A stretch of DNA of 64,000 nucleotides from VAZQ01 sp963725185 (GCA_963725185.1 CAVRXO010000010.1:62001-126000); one strand, 5' to 3'; shown: positions 8,724 to 18,687, counted from the first letter of the stretch. Translations and numbers: made by a program. The notes: generated from the sequence alone by a model not told the origin.

Positions 8724-10928
8724 TCAGGCGGACTTCAGGGCGGCCGGGTCCACCGGGAGCTTTCGCAGGCGCTTGCCGGTCGCCGCAAAGATGGCGTTGG
8801 CGACGGCGGGCGCAATCGCTGCCGTCCCGGGTTCGCCGATTCCGCCCGGCGCCTGTGTGCTGGAGACCAGGTGCACGTCGATGACCGGAGCTTCGTTGAT
8901 GCGCAGCGGCCGATAGGTGTCGAAATTGGCCTGCTGGACCCGTCCGTTCTCGATCGTGATGTTGCCGAAGAGTGCTGCCGTGATGCCGAAGAGGATGCCG
9001 CCTTCGATCTCGGCCTTCACAGTGTCGGGATTTACGATCCGGCCGCAATCGACGGCACTGACCACGCGGTCGACCTTTACGCTCCCGTCGGCTCCCACGG
9101 TGACCTCAGCGACCTGTGCGAGATAGCTGCCGAATGCATTCAGAACCGCCACGCCGCGGCCTTGACCTTTGGCGAGCGGGCGCCCCCATCCTGCCTGCTG
9201 CGCCGCCAGGTCGAGCACCGCACGCGCACGCGGTGCGCCGTCGAGCAGCGCGCGCCGGTAATCCACCGGGTCCTTTCCGGCGGCCGCGGCCAGCTCGTCC
9301 ACGAAGCTCTCGACGACAAAGCAATTGTGCGTCGGACCGACGCCGCGCCACCATCCCGTCACCAAGCCTGGCGGCTCTTGACGGACGCAGTCCACGAGCA
9401 GGTTCGCAAACGTGTACGGCCCGGCCGCGGCCTCGGCGGCGTCCGGATCAAGCCCGTTCTGCAAGGCCCGCGGGGCCCAGCGTGCCGCGACGAACGAGCC
9501 CGCGACGCGGTGCTTGAAAGCAAGCGGCGCTCCGTGCTCGTCAAGCCCGGCCGCGACCCGATCGTAGTAATAAGGGCGATAGACGTCGTGCTGGGTGTCT
9601 TCCTCGCGCGACCAGATCAACTTCACCGGGCCGTCCACCTGTTTGGCGATCTGCGCGGCCTGGGTGACGAAATCCACATCCAAACGCCGCCCGAAGCCGC
9701 CGCCGAGGAATTGGTTCTGGACCCGGACCTTGCTCTGCGGCAGGCCGGTTGCCTGGGCGACCGCCGCCTGCGCACGAACCGGGACCTGCGTCGCCAGCCA
9801 GACGTCGCATCCGTCCTTGCGCACGTGGACGGTGCAGTTCATCGGTTCCATGGTGGCGTGAGCCAGAAATGGCACCTCGTAGACGGCTTCGAGTCGCTTG
9901 GCCGCCGCTGCGATCGCCTTGTCGGCGTCGCCGTGCTGTTCGGCGACCAAACCGGTCCTCTGGGAAGCCTGAGCCAGCTGCCCCACGATATCCGCGCTGG
10001 AGAGGTTCGCATTCGGCCCGAAGTCCCAGGTGATGGCAAGCGCGGCCAATCCCTTCCTGGCCGCACCCATGTGGTCCGCGACCACGGCCACCGCATTGTC
10101 CAGCCGCACGACCTGGCGCACGCCGTTGATCGTCTTCGCCTTGCTGTCGTCGACGCTGGCGAGGGTGCCGCCGAAGACCGGGCAAGCCGCGACGGTCGCC
10201 ACCTTCATGCCCGGAACCTTGACATCGATTCCGAACTGAGCGCGGCCATGCACCTTGTCGGGACTGTCCAACCGCTTCGCAGAAGTCCCGATCAGCGACC
10301 AGTCCTTCGGATCCTTGAGGGTGACCTCCGTCGGCACCGGCAGTCGCGCCGCGGCTTCGGCCACCGCGCCGTAGCTGAGCTTGCGGCCGCTCGGCACATG
10401 GACGACCTCGCCGCGCTCGGCGCGACAGGACGCTGCGTCCACGCTCCAGCGCTGCGCCGCCGCGGCGATCAGCATGGTTCGAGCGGCAGCACCGACCCGA
10501 CGCAGCGGGTCGAAGGCGCCGCGAATGGAGGTAGAGCCGCCGGTCGCCTGCTCGCCCAAAATCGGATCGGAGTAGAGGTCCGGATCGGGTGGAGCGTGCT
10601 CGACGTGGATCTGGCCAAGCTCGACCTCCAGCTCCTCGGCTATCAGCATCGGCAGCGACGTATAGGTGCCTTGCCCCATCTCGACGCGCGGCACGATGAA
10701 GGTCACCGTGTTGTCGGGATCGATGCGAATGAATGCATCGGGCGGAAGGATTTTCGTGGGCGCTGCGGCTGCGGCCCGGCGCGGCATGACGGGCAGCGCG
10801 AAGCTCAGCAGCAGGCCGCCGCCGGCGGCGACGCCGGCCATGAGAAAGTTGCGGCGTGAAAAACCTCCGTCCAAACGGTGCGGCTCGAGGACGTTCACGC
10901 TCTTCGGCGCGGTCGATGCGATACCCAT
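8724..10928 (-). CDS. iorB: Isoquinoline 1-oxidoreductase beta-type molybdopterin subunit (first copy)
   Basis: Large Mo-cofactor subunit of a xanthine-oxidase-family hydroxylase of the IorAB type, 734 aa. The start at 10928 is fixed by GGGAG 8 nt upstream and by a TAT signal (RRNFLMAGVAAGGG). Family marks include PRVEMGQGTYTSLPMLIAEELE, FLAHATMEPMNCTV, NQFLGGGFGRRLDVDF and a C-terminal QAPGGIGEPGTAAIAPAVANA with the catalytic glutamate. Such enzymes are periplasmic and hydroxylate aldehydes or N-heterocycles, passing electrons through the IorA [2Fe-2S] subunit and often a cytochrome. It overlaps iorA by 34 nt, so the two are coupled. The substrate cannot be deduced. Confidence 0.92.
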   Translation of the reverse strand: MGIASTAPKSVNVLEPHRLDGGFSRRNFLMAGVAAGGGLLLSFALPVMPRRAAAAAPTKILPPDAFIRIDPDNTVTFIVPRVEMGQGTYTSLPMLIAEELEVELGQIHVEHAPPDPDLYSDPILGEQATGGSTSIRGAFDPLRRVGAAARTMLIAAAAQRWSVDAASCRAERGEVVHVPSGRKLSYGAVAEAAARLPVPTEVTLKDPKDWSLIGTSAKRLDSPDKVHGRAQFGIDVKVPGMKVATVAACPVFGGTLASVDDSKAKTINGVRQVVRLDNAVAVVADHMGAARKGLAALAITWDFGPNANLSSADIVGQLAQASQRTGLVAEQHGDADKAIAAAAKRLEAVYEVPFLAHATMEPMNCTVHVRKDGCDVWLATQVPVRAQAAVAQATGLPQSKVRVQNQFLGGGFGRRLDVDFVTQAAQIAKQVDGPVKLIWSREEDTQHDVYRPYYYDRVAAGLDEHGAPLAFKHRVAGSFVAARWAPRALQNGLDPDAAEAAAGPYTFANLLVDCVRQEPPGLVTGWWRGVGPTHNCFVVESFVDELAAAAGKDPVDYRRALLDGAPRARAVLDLAAQQAGWGRPLAKGQGRGVAVLNAFGSYLAQVAEVTVGADGSVKVDRVVSAVDCGRIVNPDTVKAEIEGGILFGITAALFGNITIENGRVQQANFDTYRPLRINEAPVIDVHLVSSTQAPGGIGEPGTAAIAPAVANAIFAATGKRLRKLPVDPAALKSA

Positions 10929-11410
10929 GGGCGATCTCCCTTCAGCCTGCGGCAGAGATTCTGCGCGGCCTGCTTGATGGCGGAGCGGATGCGCGTATAG
11001 GTGCCGCAGCGGCAAACGTTGCCGGCCATGGCACTGTCGATGTTGGCGTCGGTGGGATGCGCGTTGCCGGCCAGCAGGGCGGCGGCCGACATGATCTGTC
11101 CGGGCTGGCAATAGCCGCACTGCACGACCTCCGTCTCGAGCCACGCCTTCTGGATCGCTTTCCCGCTTGGCGTATCGCCGATGGCCTCGATGGTCGTGAT
11201 CGCCGAGGTGCCGACGCTCTCGATGGGCGTGATGCAGGAACGGGTTGCGGCGCCATCGAGATGGACCGTGCAGGCGCCGCAAAGTCCCGCACCGCAGCCG
11301 AATTTGGTCCCGGTCATGCCGAGCACGTCGCGCAAGACCCAAAGCAGCGGCGTGTCCGGATCGACATCGACGGTGTGGTCGGTTCCGTTGATCTTGATGG
11401 TAAAGGCCAT
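10895..11410 (-). CDS. iorA: Isoquinoline 1-oxidoreductase alpha-type [2Fe-2S] subunit (first copy)
   Basis: Electron-transfer partner of the preceding molybdoenzyme, 171 aa from the ATG at 11410. The plant-ferredoxin cluster is CGAGLCGACTVHLDG...C (near residues 39-60), and the second, helical [2Fe-2S] domain has CGYCQPGQIMSAAALL near 100 and CRCGTYTRIRSAI near 135. All eight cysteines are present. The C-terminus is about 15 residues longer than usual because it runs into the iorB gene (34-nt overlap). It is divergent from the sulfite dehydrogenase genes. Confidence 0.93.
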   Translation of the reverse strand: MAFTIKINGTDHTVDVDPDTPLLWVLRDVLGMTGTKFGCGAGLCGACTVHLDGAATRSCITPIESVGTSAITTIEAIGDTPSGKAIQKAWLETEVVQCGYCQPGQIMSAAALLAGNAHPTDANIDSAMAGNVCRCGTYTRIRSAIKQAAQNLCRRLKGDRPWVSHRPRRRA

Positions 11411-11964
11411 GGCTGTCTCGTGCGGCTGGTGGTTTGGAGATTGCGATGTGGAGCGGCGGTTGCACGCTCGCAACGCCGTCTTGGATTGCGCTCACGACGT
11501 TGAAAACAGGGACTTCCTCGAAAAGTGCGGTCCCAGAAGCGCGACCTTTGCGCTCTCCCGCTTCTTCACGCGGAAGCCCAGAGGCTACCGATATAGGACA
11601 GACGCGCGAACGCGCGCTTGCGGCGCCTTGCGGAGATTGTTTTCGGATTGACCAATCCGCCGGCGCGGTGGTCTCGGTCGAGGACACCGGAGCGTGACAT
11701 CCATCCGGAAAGCCTCGACCGGATATTCCGAGGCAGTCGGCTTATTCCGGCTTGCAACAATCACGACAAGACCGAAACACATGCGATAACATCGATTGAG
11801 CGGCTTTCAGCACCCGCTCTTAAAATATGCGCGACCATTCTGAACACGCAGATCATTCCGAACGCGCGTCCGAACGTGTACGCGCGCGCGAGCGCAACGG
11901 TGGAAAGAAAACTCCTCCGGCCGCTTTCCACATCGTCCACACGGAAACAACCGAGGGACAACGA
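11411..11964. other. Divergent promoter region between iorA and sorA
   Basis: 554 nt without a supported gene. AT content rises around 11755-11835, where TTGAGC (11796) and TAAAAT (11821) lie 19 nt apart, a poorly spaced candidate promoter for sorA that I would not rely on. An alternating purine-pyrimidine CG-rich tract occurs at 11880-11892. No operator palindrome stood out. Confidence 0.35.
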
Positions 11965-13204
11965 ATGGGCACCCAGTCAAGCGGCCTTGATCGTCCGCTC
12001 AGCAGAAGAACCTTGCTCGGTCGGGTCGGCTCGGTCGGTCTGGCGATGGCTGCCACGCCGGCCCGGGCGCAGACGACAGTCGATCTCCCGCTGCCCGGCG
12101 GACCGGACGCGCGGATGATCACGACGAGCTTTCCGCAAAAGGGCGCAATGATCCTGCAGCGGACACGCCCACCGCTGCTGGAGACCCCATTCGACACCTT
12201 CGATCAAGGCGTATTCACGCCGAACGACCGGTTCTTTGTCCGTTGGCACTGGGCGGTCATTCCCACCGCGGTTGACGCCGGCTCGTTTCGTCTGGCCGTG
12301 CGCGGCCATGTCGACAGAACGCTGTCCCTGTCGCTGAGCGAGATTCTGTCGCTGCCGCAGGTGGAGCTGGCCGCGGTCAATCAGTGCTCGGGCAACTCGC
12401 GAGGGTTCTTCCAGCCGCGCGTCGCCGGCGGCGAATGGGCGAACGGCGCCATGGGCAATGCGCGCTGGACCGGCGTGCAGGCTCAGGGACGTGCTGGATC
12501 GAGCCGGAGTGAAGGCGGGGGCGGTGCAGGTTCGGTTCAACGGGCTCGACCAAGCGGTCGTCCCGGACGCCCCGAAATTCATGAAATCGCTTGCCATCGA
12601 TCACGCCCGCGATGGCGAGGTGATGATTGCCTATGGGATGAACGGCGAGCCGCTGCCGCTGTTGAACGGCTTTCCGCTCAGACTTGTGGTTCCGGGCTGG
12701 TATTCGACCTACTGGCTCAAGATGCTCAACGATATCGAGGTGTTGGATCGGCCCGATGACAATTATTGGATGAAAACCGCGTACACCATTCCGGATACGC
12801 CGCACGCCGACATCAAGCCGGGAGAGACGGGCGTGCGCTTCGTGCCGATCAACCGCATGGTGCCGCGCTCCTTCGTCACAAGCATCAAAGCGGGGGCACG
12901 GCTGCCGGTCGGGGCGCCGAGCCTCGCCGGCGGGATCGCGTTCGGCGGCGACGCGGGCGTCGCGCGTGTCGACTTCTCGAACGATGGCGGCAGGAGCTGG
13001 CAAGCCGCGGAGCTCGGCAGCGACCAGGGCAAATACGGTTTTCGGCGGTGGCAGTCCCGGTTCACATTGACGTCCGAGGGCAATCATTCGCTGATGGTCC
13101 GCTGCACCAACACCAACAATGTTGCACAACCCGATATCGCCAACTGGAACCCGGGAGGGTTCATGCGCAACGTCATCGAGGCAACTCCTGTCGTGGCGGC
13201 CTGA
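11965..13204 (+). pseudogene. sorA: SorA-type sulfite dehydrogenase molybdenum subunit, one frameshift
   Basis: Catalytic subunit of a periplasmic sulfite:cytochrome c oxidoreductase. The first frame (from ATG 11965) has a TAT signal SRRTLLGRVGSVGLAMA and the molybdopterin site with the metal-ligand cysteine in NQCSGNSRGFFQPRVAGGEW, reaching GNARWTGV. The second frame continues with RLRDVLDRAGVKAGAVQVRF, PLRLVVPGWYSTYWLKM and WNPGGFMRNV. The join is at about 12478 (GTGCAGG): removing one C restores GNARWTGVRLRDVL exactly as in Starkeya SorA. Everything else is intact, so a sequencing error or a very recent mutation is likely. The cytochrome partner sorB follows 13 nt downstream. Confidence 0.88.
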
Positions 13205-13217
13205 AGGAGGATCGAGC

Positions 13218-13547
13218 ATGCGCATGACCGCGTTGATGTTTGCCTTCGCAGGCATCGTTCTGGTGCCGCTGGCGGGTCAGGCCGCAAACACGTTCCAGTT
13301 GGACTCCGTCAAAGTCGATCTGCCCGCAAGCAATCGGATGTTCACCGGGGAGGAGGCCGATGTGGTCAACAACAACTGTCTCGCGTGCCACTCGGCCGGC
13401 ATGGTGCTCAATCAACCGGCGCTGGCAAAGACTGCCTGGCAAGCCGAGGTGAACAAGATGATCCAGATCTACAAGGCGCCGATCGCAGCCGCCGATGCTG
13501 CGGCCATCGTCGACTATCTGGCACGCACCAAGGGCACCGGCAACTGA
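13218..13547 (+). CDS. sorB: SorB-type monoheme cytochrome c subunit of sulfite dehydrogenase
   Basis: A 109-aa exported cytochrome c. The ATG at 13218 follows a very strong GAAGGAGG; a second ATG two codons on is also possible. Signal peptide residues 3-24 end at GQA. The single heme site is CLACH near residue 56, and Met60 (AGM) or another Met downstream would be the axial ligand. The C-terminal helix ADAAAIVDYLARTKGTGN is typical of class I c-type cytochromes. In SorAB it takes electrons from the molybdenum centre and passes them to the respiratory chain. Confidence 0.9.
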   Translation: MRMTALMFAFAGIVLVPLAGQAANTFQLDSVKVDLPASNRMFTGEEADVVNNNCLACHSAGMVLNQPALAKTAWQAEVNKMIQIYKAPIAAADAAAIVDYLARTKGTGN

Positions 13548-13875
13548 ACCCCGACAGCACCGTGCCGGTGCTGTCGTCTGCGGCTTTCCCCGTTGTGCCC
13601 GCTCCCGCTCGCGATGCTCGCTGCAGCGGCGCCCGCCCCATGCTCCTGCGCGGCCTACAGGCCACCGGCTCCGACGCGGTCGGTGCCGAGAGGCGAGTGG
13701 CACCGGTACCACCACAAGCCGCGCGGAACTCCCCTGGTTGGCTTGATTTCATCGGCAACGATGGTGTTCAAGGCTAGCGGCACGCTGCGTCCGCGCCAGC
13801 GGTGGCGACCCGGCAAGGCTTGTCGAAAGGGCAGCTGATGGAATATGCAAGGGTTGATCCGTAGCCGGAGGAACC
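13548..13875. other. Intergenic stretch after sorB
   Basis: 328 nt containing the hairpin directly after sorB and the strong ribosome-binding site of the amidase gene (GGAGGAA at 13867). Open frames in between have no convincing protein features. Confidence 0.45.
13553..13575 (+). terminator. Hairpin after sorB
   Basis: GACAGCACC (13553-13561) and GGTGCTGTC (13567-13575) form a perfect 9-bp stem around GTGCC, beginning 5 nt after the sorB stop. No U-tract follows, so termination may depend on Rho. Confidence 0.5.
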
Positions 13876-15450
13876 ATGATGCAACGCAAGCGAATGACTC
13901 GGATCCTCCAGACCGCAGCCCTTCTCTTCCTGATGCCCGCTGTGGCGCTTGCGCAGCCGGCCAGTCCCGCTCCCCCCTTCCATCTGCTTGAGGCGACCAT
14001 CGACGGCATTCACGCCGCAATGACCTCCGGGCAGCTGACCTGCACGCGGCTGGTGCAGGCCTATCTCGACCGGATCGCGGCCTATGATCAGGCGGGGCCC
14101 AAGCTCAATGCCGTGCAGAACATCAGTCCCGATGCCTTGAAGCAGGCAGCGAAGCTCGATGCCGCGATGCGGACATCCGGGCCGGTCGGGCCTCTGCATT
14201 GCATTCCGGTGCTGCTGAAGGACGAGGTCGATACCAACTTCATGCCGACGACCTATGGGTCGGCGCTGTTCAAGACCTTCGTGCCGGCGCGCAATGCCAC
14301 CATCGTGGAGCGGCTGCAGGCGGCCGGCGCCATCATCCTGGCCAAGACCAATATGGGCGAGTTCGCGCAGGCCTATTCGGGCTCCGCCTTCGGCGATTGC
14401 CACAATGCCTACGATCCGCGCCGCAGCCCGAGCGGCTCGTCCTGCGGGTCCGCCATCGGTATCGCCGCCAACTTTGCGGCGGTCGCCATCGGCGAGGACA
14501 CCGGCGGATCGATCCGCGGCCCGGCGTCGCATTTGAGCCTGGTGGGGCTGCGCCCGACGCTGCCGCTGGTCAGCCGCGCCGGCATGATGCCGTTTGCGCC
14601 GACACGCGACACGCTGGGCCCGCTCACCCGCACCGTCAGGGATACGGCGATCGTGCTCGACGTGATCGCCGGCTACGACCCTGAGGACCCCATCACGGCC
14701 TGGAGCTGGGGGCAGGAACCGGCGACCTATACGCGCTTTCTGGATCCGAACGGGCTTGCCGGAATGCGCCTGGGCGTCATCCGCGCGCCGATGAGCCGGG
14801 ACACCGACACCGGCGCGGCGGACTACAAGGAGATCCAGGCCGCCATCACCAAGGCGGTCGCCGATCTGACGGCTCGCGGCGCGCAGGTCATCGATCCGCT
14901 CACCATCCCCAATCTCATGGCGATGGTGGCGGAAGGCGGCGGGGGCGGGGATTCGTTCGAGACGGAAGCGGCGATCGACGGATTCCTGGCGCAATTTCCC
15001 AACGCGCCCGTGCACTCGCTGCGCGAGATCGTCGCTTCGCCTCTGATCCTTGCCAAACGCCGCGAGGAGCTGCGCAAGACGCTGGGACGCACGAGCGACG
15101 AACCAGCCGCCGTCAAGCAGGCTCATGTCCGCGATGAGCTGCGCACCCTGGTCCTCAAGGTGATGGCCGATAACAGGCTCGATGCGCTGATCTATGCGAC
15201 CTACGACCACGCCCCGGCCGTGGTTCCCAAATCGACCCCCGGCACCAATCGCGTCCTCGCCTCGATCACCGCATTTCCCGCCATCTCGGTGCCGGCCGGC
15301 TTCTTCTCGGACGGCCTCCCGATCGGCATCGAATTTCTGGGACGGCCCTACTCGGAGGGCACGCTCATCAAGGCCGCTTATGATTATGAGCAGGCGACGA
15401 AGCACCGCCATCCGCCCGCCACCACCCCCGCGCTTGCGGGCGAACCTTAA
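13876..15450 (+). CDS. Secreted amidase (amidase signature family)
   Basis: Amide hydrolase, 524 aa, with a signal peptide ending near VALAQ. The Ser-cisSer-Lys triad is recognisable: Lys in IPVLLKDEVDT near residue 115, the Gly/Ser stretch SPSGSSCGSAIG near 187 and the nucleophile Ser in GEDTGGSIRGPAS near 212. The C-terminal FPAISVPAGFFSDGLPIGIEFLG is typical of the fold. The export signal separates it from GatA. The start is backed by GGAGGAA 2-3 nt upstream. The natural amide is unknown; it stands alone between sorB and a small minus-strand gene. Confidence 0.9.
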   Translation: MMQRKRMTRILQTAALLFLMPAVALAQPASPAPPFHLLEATIDGIHAAMTSGQLTCTRLVQAYLDRIAAYDQAGPKLNAVQNISPDALKQAAKLDAAMRTSGPVGPLHCIPVLLKDEVDTNFMPTTYGSALFKTFVPARNATIVERLQAAGAIILAKTNMGEFAQAYSGSAFGDCHNAYDPRRSPSGSSCGSAIGIAANFAAVAIGEDTGGSIRGPASHLSLVGLRPTLPLVSRAGMMPFAPTRDTLGPLTRTVRDTAIVLDVIAGYDPEDPITAWSWGQEPATYTRFLDPNGLAGMRLGVIRAPMSRDTDTGAADYKEIQAAITKAVADLTARGAQVIDPLTIPNLMAMVAEGGGGGDSFETEAAIDGFLAQFPNAPVHSLREIVASPLILAKRREELRKTLGRTSDEPAAVKQAHVRDELRTLVLKVMADNRLDALIYATYDHAPAVVPKSTPGTNRVLASITAFPAISVPAGFFSDGLPIGIEFLGRPYSEGTLIKAAYDYEQATKHRHPPATTPALAGEP

Positions 15451-15456
15451 AGCCGC

Positions 15457-15639
15457 TCACATGACGTAGACCGGCTCGCGGCTGGTATTTTCGTAAGGAC
15501 GCTCCTCGGTCTCGCCGGCCTTGGAGAACAGGTCCGCGGCCATGGCCTTGAGACGCTCGGCCAGATGCTGATCATGACAACTCTCCGCCAGGCGCAGGCA
15601 CACAAGGGCTTGGCGGCGGAAATGCGCTCCAAAAATCAT
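15457..15639 (-). CDS. Small Ax2Cx2LA-type protein
   Basis: A 60-aa protein from the ATG at 15639 with the core FRRQALVCLRLAESCHDQHLAERL..MAADLF. The same spacing of Ala, Cys and Leu-Ala followed by a Leu-x2-Met-Ala helix recurs in three other small genes of this window (45520-45696, 45836-45994, 62397-62777). Short helical proteins of this kind are abundant in Bradyrhizobium relatives and have no known function. It is convergent with the amidase, 6 nt apart. Confidence 0.65.
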   Translation of the reverse strand: MIFGAHFRRQALVCLRLAESCHDQHLAERLKAMAADLFSKAGETEERPYENTSREPVYVM

Positions 15640-16024
15640 GCTGGACCCCTCTGCTCTTCGGTACCAATCCGGGCAATTTGCCAATGCCCGAAATGTTCCG
15701 GGTTCCATGAAAAAAATTTCGTGGCCGAGAGTTGCGCGACAAAACACCGACGATTCACGGGTCAAGCCTAATCAAGCCCCGGCGATGACGCCGGGGGCCA
15801 AGACACACCAAGACAAACCAAGTCAATCCCAGGGGAACCCGCTGTAACGAGCGGAGATAAACGTTGCTCTAAAGGCGATTTTCGACCTGACCTAAAACGG
15901 GCAATAGATTCTCCTAAAATTCTACACAGCTCGTCTGGTTGTTACGCTGCGAAACTGACGATCGGGCTGTGCGGATCCCAAGATGGTGTCGGCCGGAACC
16001 GAACACCATGACCGTCCGGCAAGC
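15640..16024. other. Intergenic stretch, no gene recognised
   Basis: 385 nt between the small gene and the 3' end of the binding-protein gene. Only the hairpin at 15983-16009 is recognisable. Reading frames here lack ribosome-binding sites and resemble no family I know. Confidence 0.45.
15983..16009 (-). terminator. Possible terminator of the NitT/TauT-type binding-protein gene
   Basis: ATGGTGT (15983-15989) pairs with ACACCAT (16003-16009) with an inner CGG/CCG pair block and a bulged A, 16 nt past the stop codon on the minus strand. No T-run follows. Confidence 0.35.
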
Positions 16025-17027
16025 TCAAGGCCCGCCGACCGCTTTCTGGTAATACGAGAGATCGACGTATTTGGATGGATCGGTCAGCGTCTTGCTCGAA
16101 TTCGCCAGGTCGTTGCGCAGCGTGAGCAGCATCTTCACGCCGTCCATGTTCATCTTGGCGCGACGATTGAGGCCGCCCTTCGAGGCGACCATCTGCGTAT
16201 AGATCTCGTTCAGGTCGGCATCCGACATGCCCTTGATGTGCTGCTTGAGCTCCGCGAGCGCGCCTTCCTTGTCGGCGAACACGGAGTCGGTGGCGGCGAC
16301 GATCGCGCGGATGAAGGCCAGCACTTCCGGCTCGTGCGCCTTGGCGTAGGCACGGCGCACCACGATCGCGCTGCCCTGATAGGCGCCGAGGATCTCGGTC
16401 GTGTCGCCCAGGATGTTGAAGCCGAGCTTCTTGGCCTCGGTATCGTCGGGAGCCGAAAGCGCGGCGGCGACCGCCTTGCCGTCCTTCATGGCATTGAGCC
16501 GGTTCGGCCCGCTGCCGACCGGGAGCGCTGTGTAGTCCTGGTCAAGCTTGAGCCCGTTGAGCGCCAGGATCCTGATGAGCACGAGACCATAGCCGCTGTT
16601 GAGCGCGTCGACCGCGATCGCCTTGCCCTTGATGTCCGCATAGGTCTTGATCTCCGGGCGCGTCACCACCCGGTTCATGCCGGAGTGGACGCCGGTGATG
16701 CCGACGAGGTCGAAGCCCTCGATCTGCTTGTCGCCCGAGCCTTCGGTATTGGCGACTATGTTGTCCAGGGCGCTGGAGCCGAATTGGTACTTGCCGGACA
16801 TGAGGCCCTGCACCTCGGCGACCGAGCTGCGGGTGATCTCCTGGGTGACGTCGAGCCCCTCCTTGGCGAAGAAACCCTTGTCGATGGCCATCCAGATCGG
16901 AAGGTTGGTGGCGCCCGCGAAGGTGACGATGGTGAGCTTGGTTTGCGCGCAAGCCGGCGCGGCAGAGACTCAGGAAGAACCCCATCGCGGCCAACCGCAT
17001 GAGCCTAGAATTGATCTGATGGTCCAT
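16025..17027 (-). pseudogene. NitT/TauT-family ABC substrate-binding protein, frameshift in the signal peptide
   Basis: Periplasmic binding protein of the SsuA/TauA type. The main frame carries IWMAIDKGFFAKEGLDV, AEVQGLMSGKYQFG and a long alpha/beta region ending in SYYQKAVGGP. The true start is the ATG at 17027, with GGGAGGAC upstream, reading MDHQINSRLMRLAAMG then FFLSLC; an extra base near 16961 then breaks the frame before APACAQTKLTIVTFAG. Without it a normal Sec signal results. No permease or ATPase gene is adjacent, so this is an orphan receptor or uses one elsewhere. The rest of the gene is intact. Confidence 0.82.
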
Positions 17028-17208
17028 CGCGTCCTCCCGGGTCAAGTCACGCGGCCGCAGCCGTTGGTTCAAGCTTACACCGCGGCGCCGCGGTCGGCCA
17101 GCAGCGCCGCGCAGGCATCGATCTGCGAGGGAAGCTCGGTTCGTGCCGGAAAGATCGACGGCCGCGCTGGCCAAGGTGTCCGGATCGGCGCGCGTCATCC
17201 AATCAGTC

Positions 17209-18444
17209 TTAATGGACGTTCTTGTCGAGCCAGTCGAGGATCACCTGCGCGATGACGTCGCTGTTCTTCTCCATCATCATCATGTGCCCGTTTCCGTGCA
17301 GCCCAAGATCGGCGAGCTTCACGAAGTCGACGTTGACGCCGGCCTGCTTGAGGTACTCCACCGTGCAGTGGCTGTAGGGCGCATAGAACGAAGCCTCGGT
17401 CGCCAGGTAGACGATCGGCCGGTCGCCGACCGCGACCAGCTTGCGGGCCGGCTCCTGTTGCCGCCAGCATTTCACCAGGTCGGGCGCTTCGGCCTTGTCC
17501 TGCCGCACGAAGGCAAGCGGGGATTGCGGCGTTATCGGCGGGTCGTAGACCATCGGAATGTCGGAGAGCCCATAGCGCTTCAGCCTGGGATCGTCGCGGA
17601 ATTGCTCGGTGCCGGCGACCGTGGTGGCATTGGCGAAGTCCATGTTGAAACGGGCGGCGCCGGGCACCACCACGTCATGGACCGGGGGTCCGGAAGCCTC
17701 GGCGGCGACGATCGCCTTGACCAGCGCCGGACGCGCCTGCGCCAGCGGCCAGCCGTACTGTCCCGATTGCGAATGCACCAGCACGATCGCCGGGCCGATG
17801 CGGTCGAGCAGCGCGGCCAGCGCGTCGACATTCATCCGCGACTGCATTTCGCGATTGTCCATGGACGGAACGTTGGAGGCGAAATAGTTGTCGAAGGCCG
17901 GATCGCCCGGCTCGCCGGTGCCCGGCCACTGGGTATGCAGCTTGGCCTGCGGCCACAGATTGTATTTCTCGCTGGTGGAGAATTTTTGCATCACGTATTC
18001 GCGGGTCTGCGTCCGGGACGGGCCGTAGACGTCCGCGATATAGGCCGAGCGGCCGCGCGCCACCTGGTCGACGATGTAGATCGCGTAGCCGTGACGCAGG
18101 AAATAGATCGCCCAGCCCTCGCGGCCGTCCGGCGTGCTGATCCAGCCGATCCCGGTCTGGCTGCCACCGTGCACGAGCACGATCGGATAGGGATGGGTCT
18201 GGTGCTGCGGGATCTGGTATTCGACGAAGGCCTGCCCCACCATCGGCTCATCGCCGTTGCTCTCGACATACTTGCCGCCGACATAGAAGACGCCCTGCTT
18301 GGCGATCATCAGGGGCTCGTCGGCCGCGCGGCCGACCGTGGGATCCAGGCAAAAGCCGGCCACCAGCGCGATTGCCGCCGCGGCGGCGACGCGACCCCTC
18401 CAGCCTGCGCGCGGCGTTCGAGCGGAATGCTTAGAGTCCTTCAT
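17209..18444 (-). CDS. Secreted alpha/beta-hydrolase (esterase-like)
   Basis: A 411-aa hydrolase with a basic N-terminus and a signal peptide ending near GRAADEP. The oxyanion region is VLVHGGSQTGIGW near residue 90, the nucleophile elbow is HSQSGQYGW near 221 and a late GLHGNGHMMMM near 388 supplies the catalytic His. The nucleophile motif SxSxG instead of GxSxG matches a group of proteobacterial secreted esterases. It is divergent from the aromatic cluster starting at 18688, so it could release aromatic acids from esters; that is only a positional inference. Confidence 0.85.
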   Translation of the reverse strand: MKDSKHSARTPRAGWRGRVAAAAAIALVAGFCLDPTVGRAADEPLMIAKQGVFYVGGKYVESNGDEPMVGQAFVEYQIPQHQTHPYPIVLVHGGSQTGIGWISTPDGREGWAIYFLRHGYAIYIVDQVARGRSAYIADVYGPSRTQTREYVMQKFSTSEKYNLWPQAKLHTQWPGTGEPGDPAFDNYFASNVPSMDNREMQSRMNVDALAALLDRIGPAIVLVHSQSGQYGWPLAQARPALVKAIVAAEASGPPVHDVVVPGAARFNMDFANATTVAGTEQFRDDPRLKRYGLSDIPMVYDPPITPQSPLAFVRQDKAEAPDLVKCWRQQEPARKLVAVGDRPIVYLATEASFYAPYSHCTVEYLKQAGVNVDFVKLADLGLHGNGHMMMMEKNSDVIAQVILDWLDKNVH

Positions 18445-18687
18445 GAGTGCAGTTCCCCAATTTCATGTCGTCGTCCCCAGAGCCTCAGGACCAGCTCATT
18501 CAGCCGAGAAGATACCACATCGCCTCATGCCGGTCTGGATTCTTGAAGGGGGCGAAGGCAGGACAGACCCCATTCGATTATTCGCAGCATCTCTCCGAGT
18601 TGGATCGAAGCGGCCGGCGGCCGATAGCGGTCTCCGCTTTCTTCGGAAAATGCTCTAAGGTCGCAGCGCAACCGGGGAGGTGCGCGG

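Noticed and set aside
8631..10859. A 742-codon open frame on the plus strand opposite iorB
   Set aside because: Its translation is Arg/His/Asp-rich without any domain, and the minus strand here encodes an intact, motif-complete IorB. It is the usual antisense shadow of a GC-rich gene.
11796..11826. A sigma-70 promoter for sorA (TTGAGC and TAAAAT)
   Set aside because: Spacing is 19 nt and the -35 is weak; not enough to annotate as a promoter.
12467..12490. Programmed ribosomal frameshifting in sorA
   Set aside because: There is no slippery heptamer or downstream structure, and no SorA homologue I know uses recoding; a one-base insertion is simpler.
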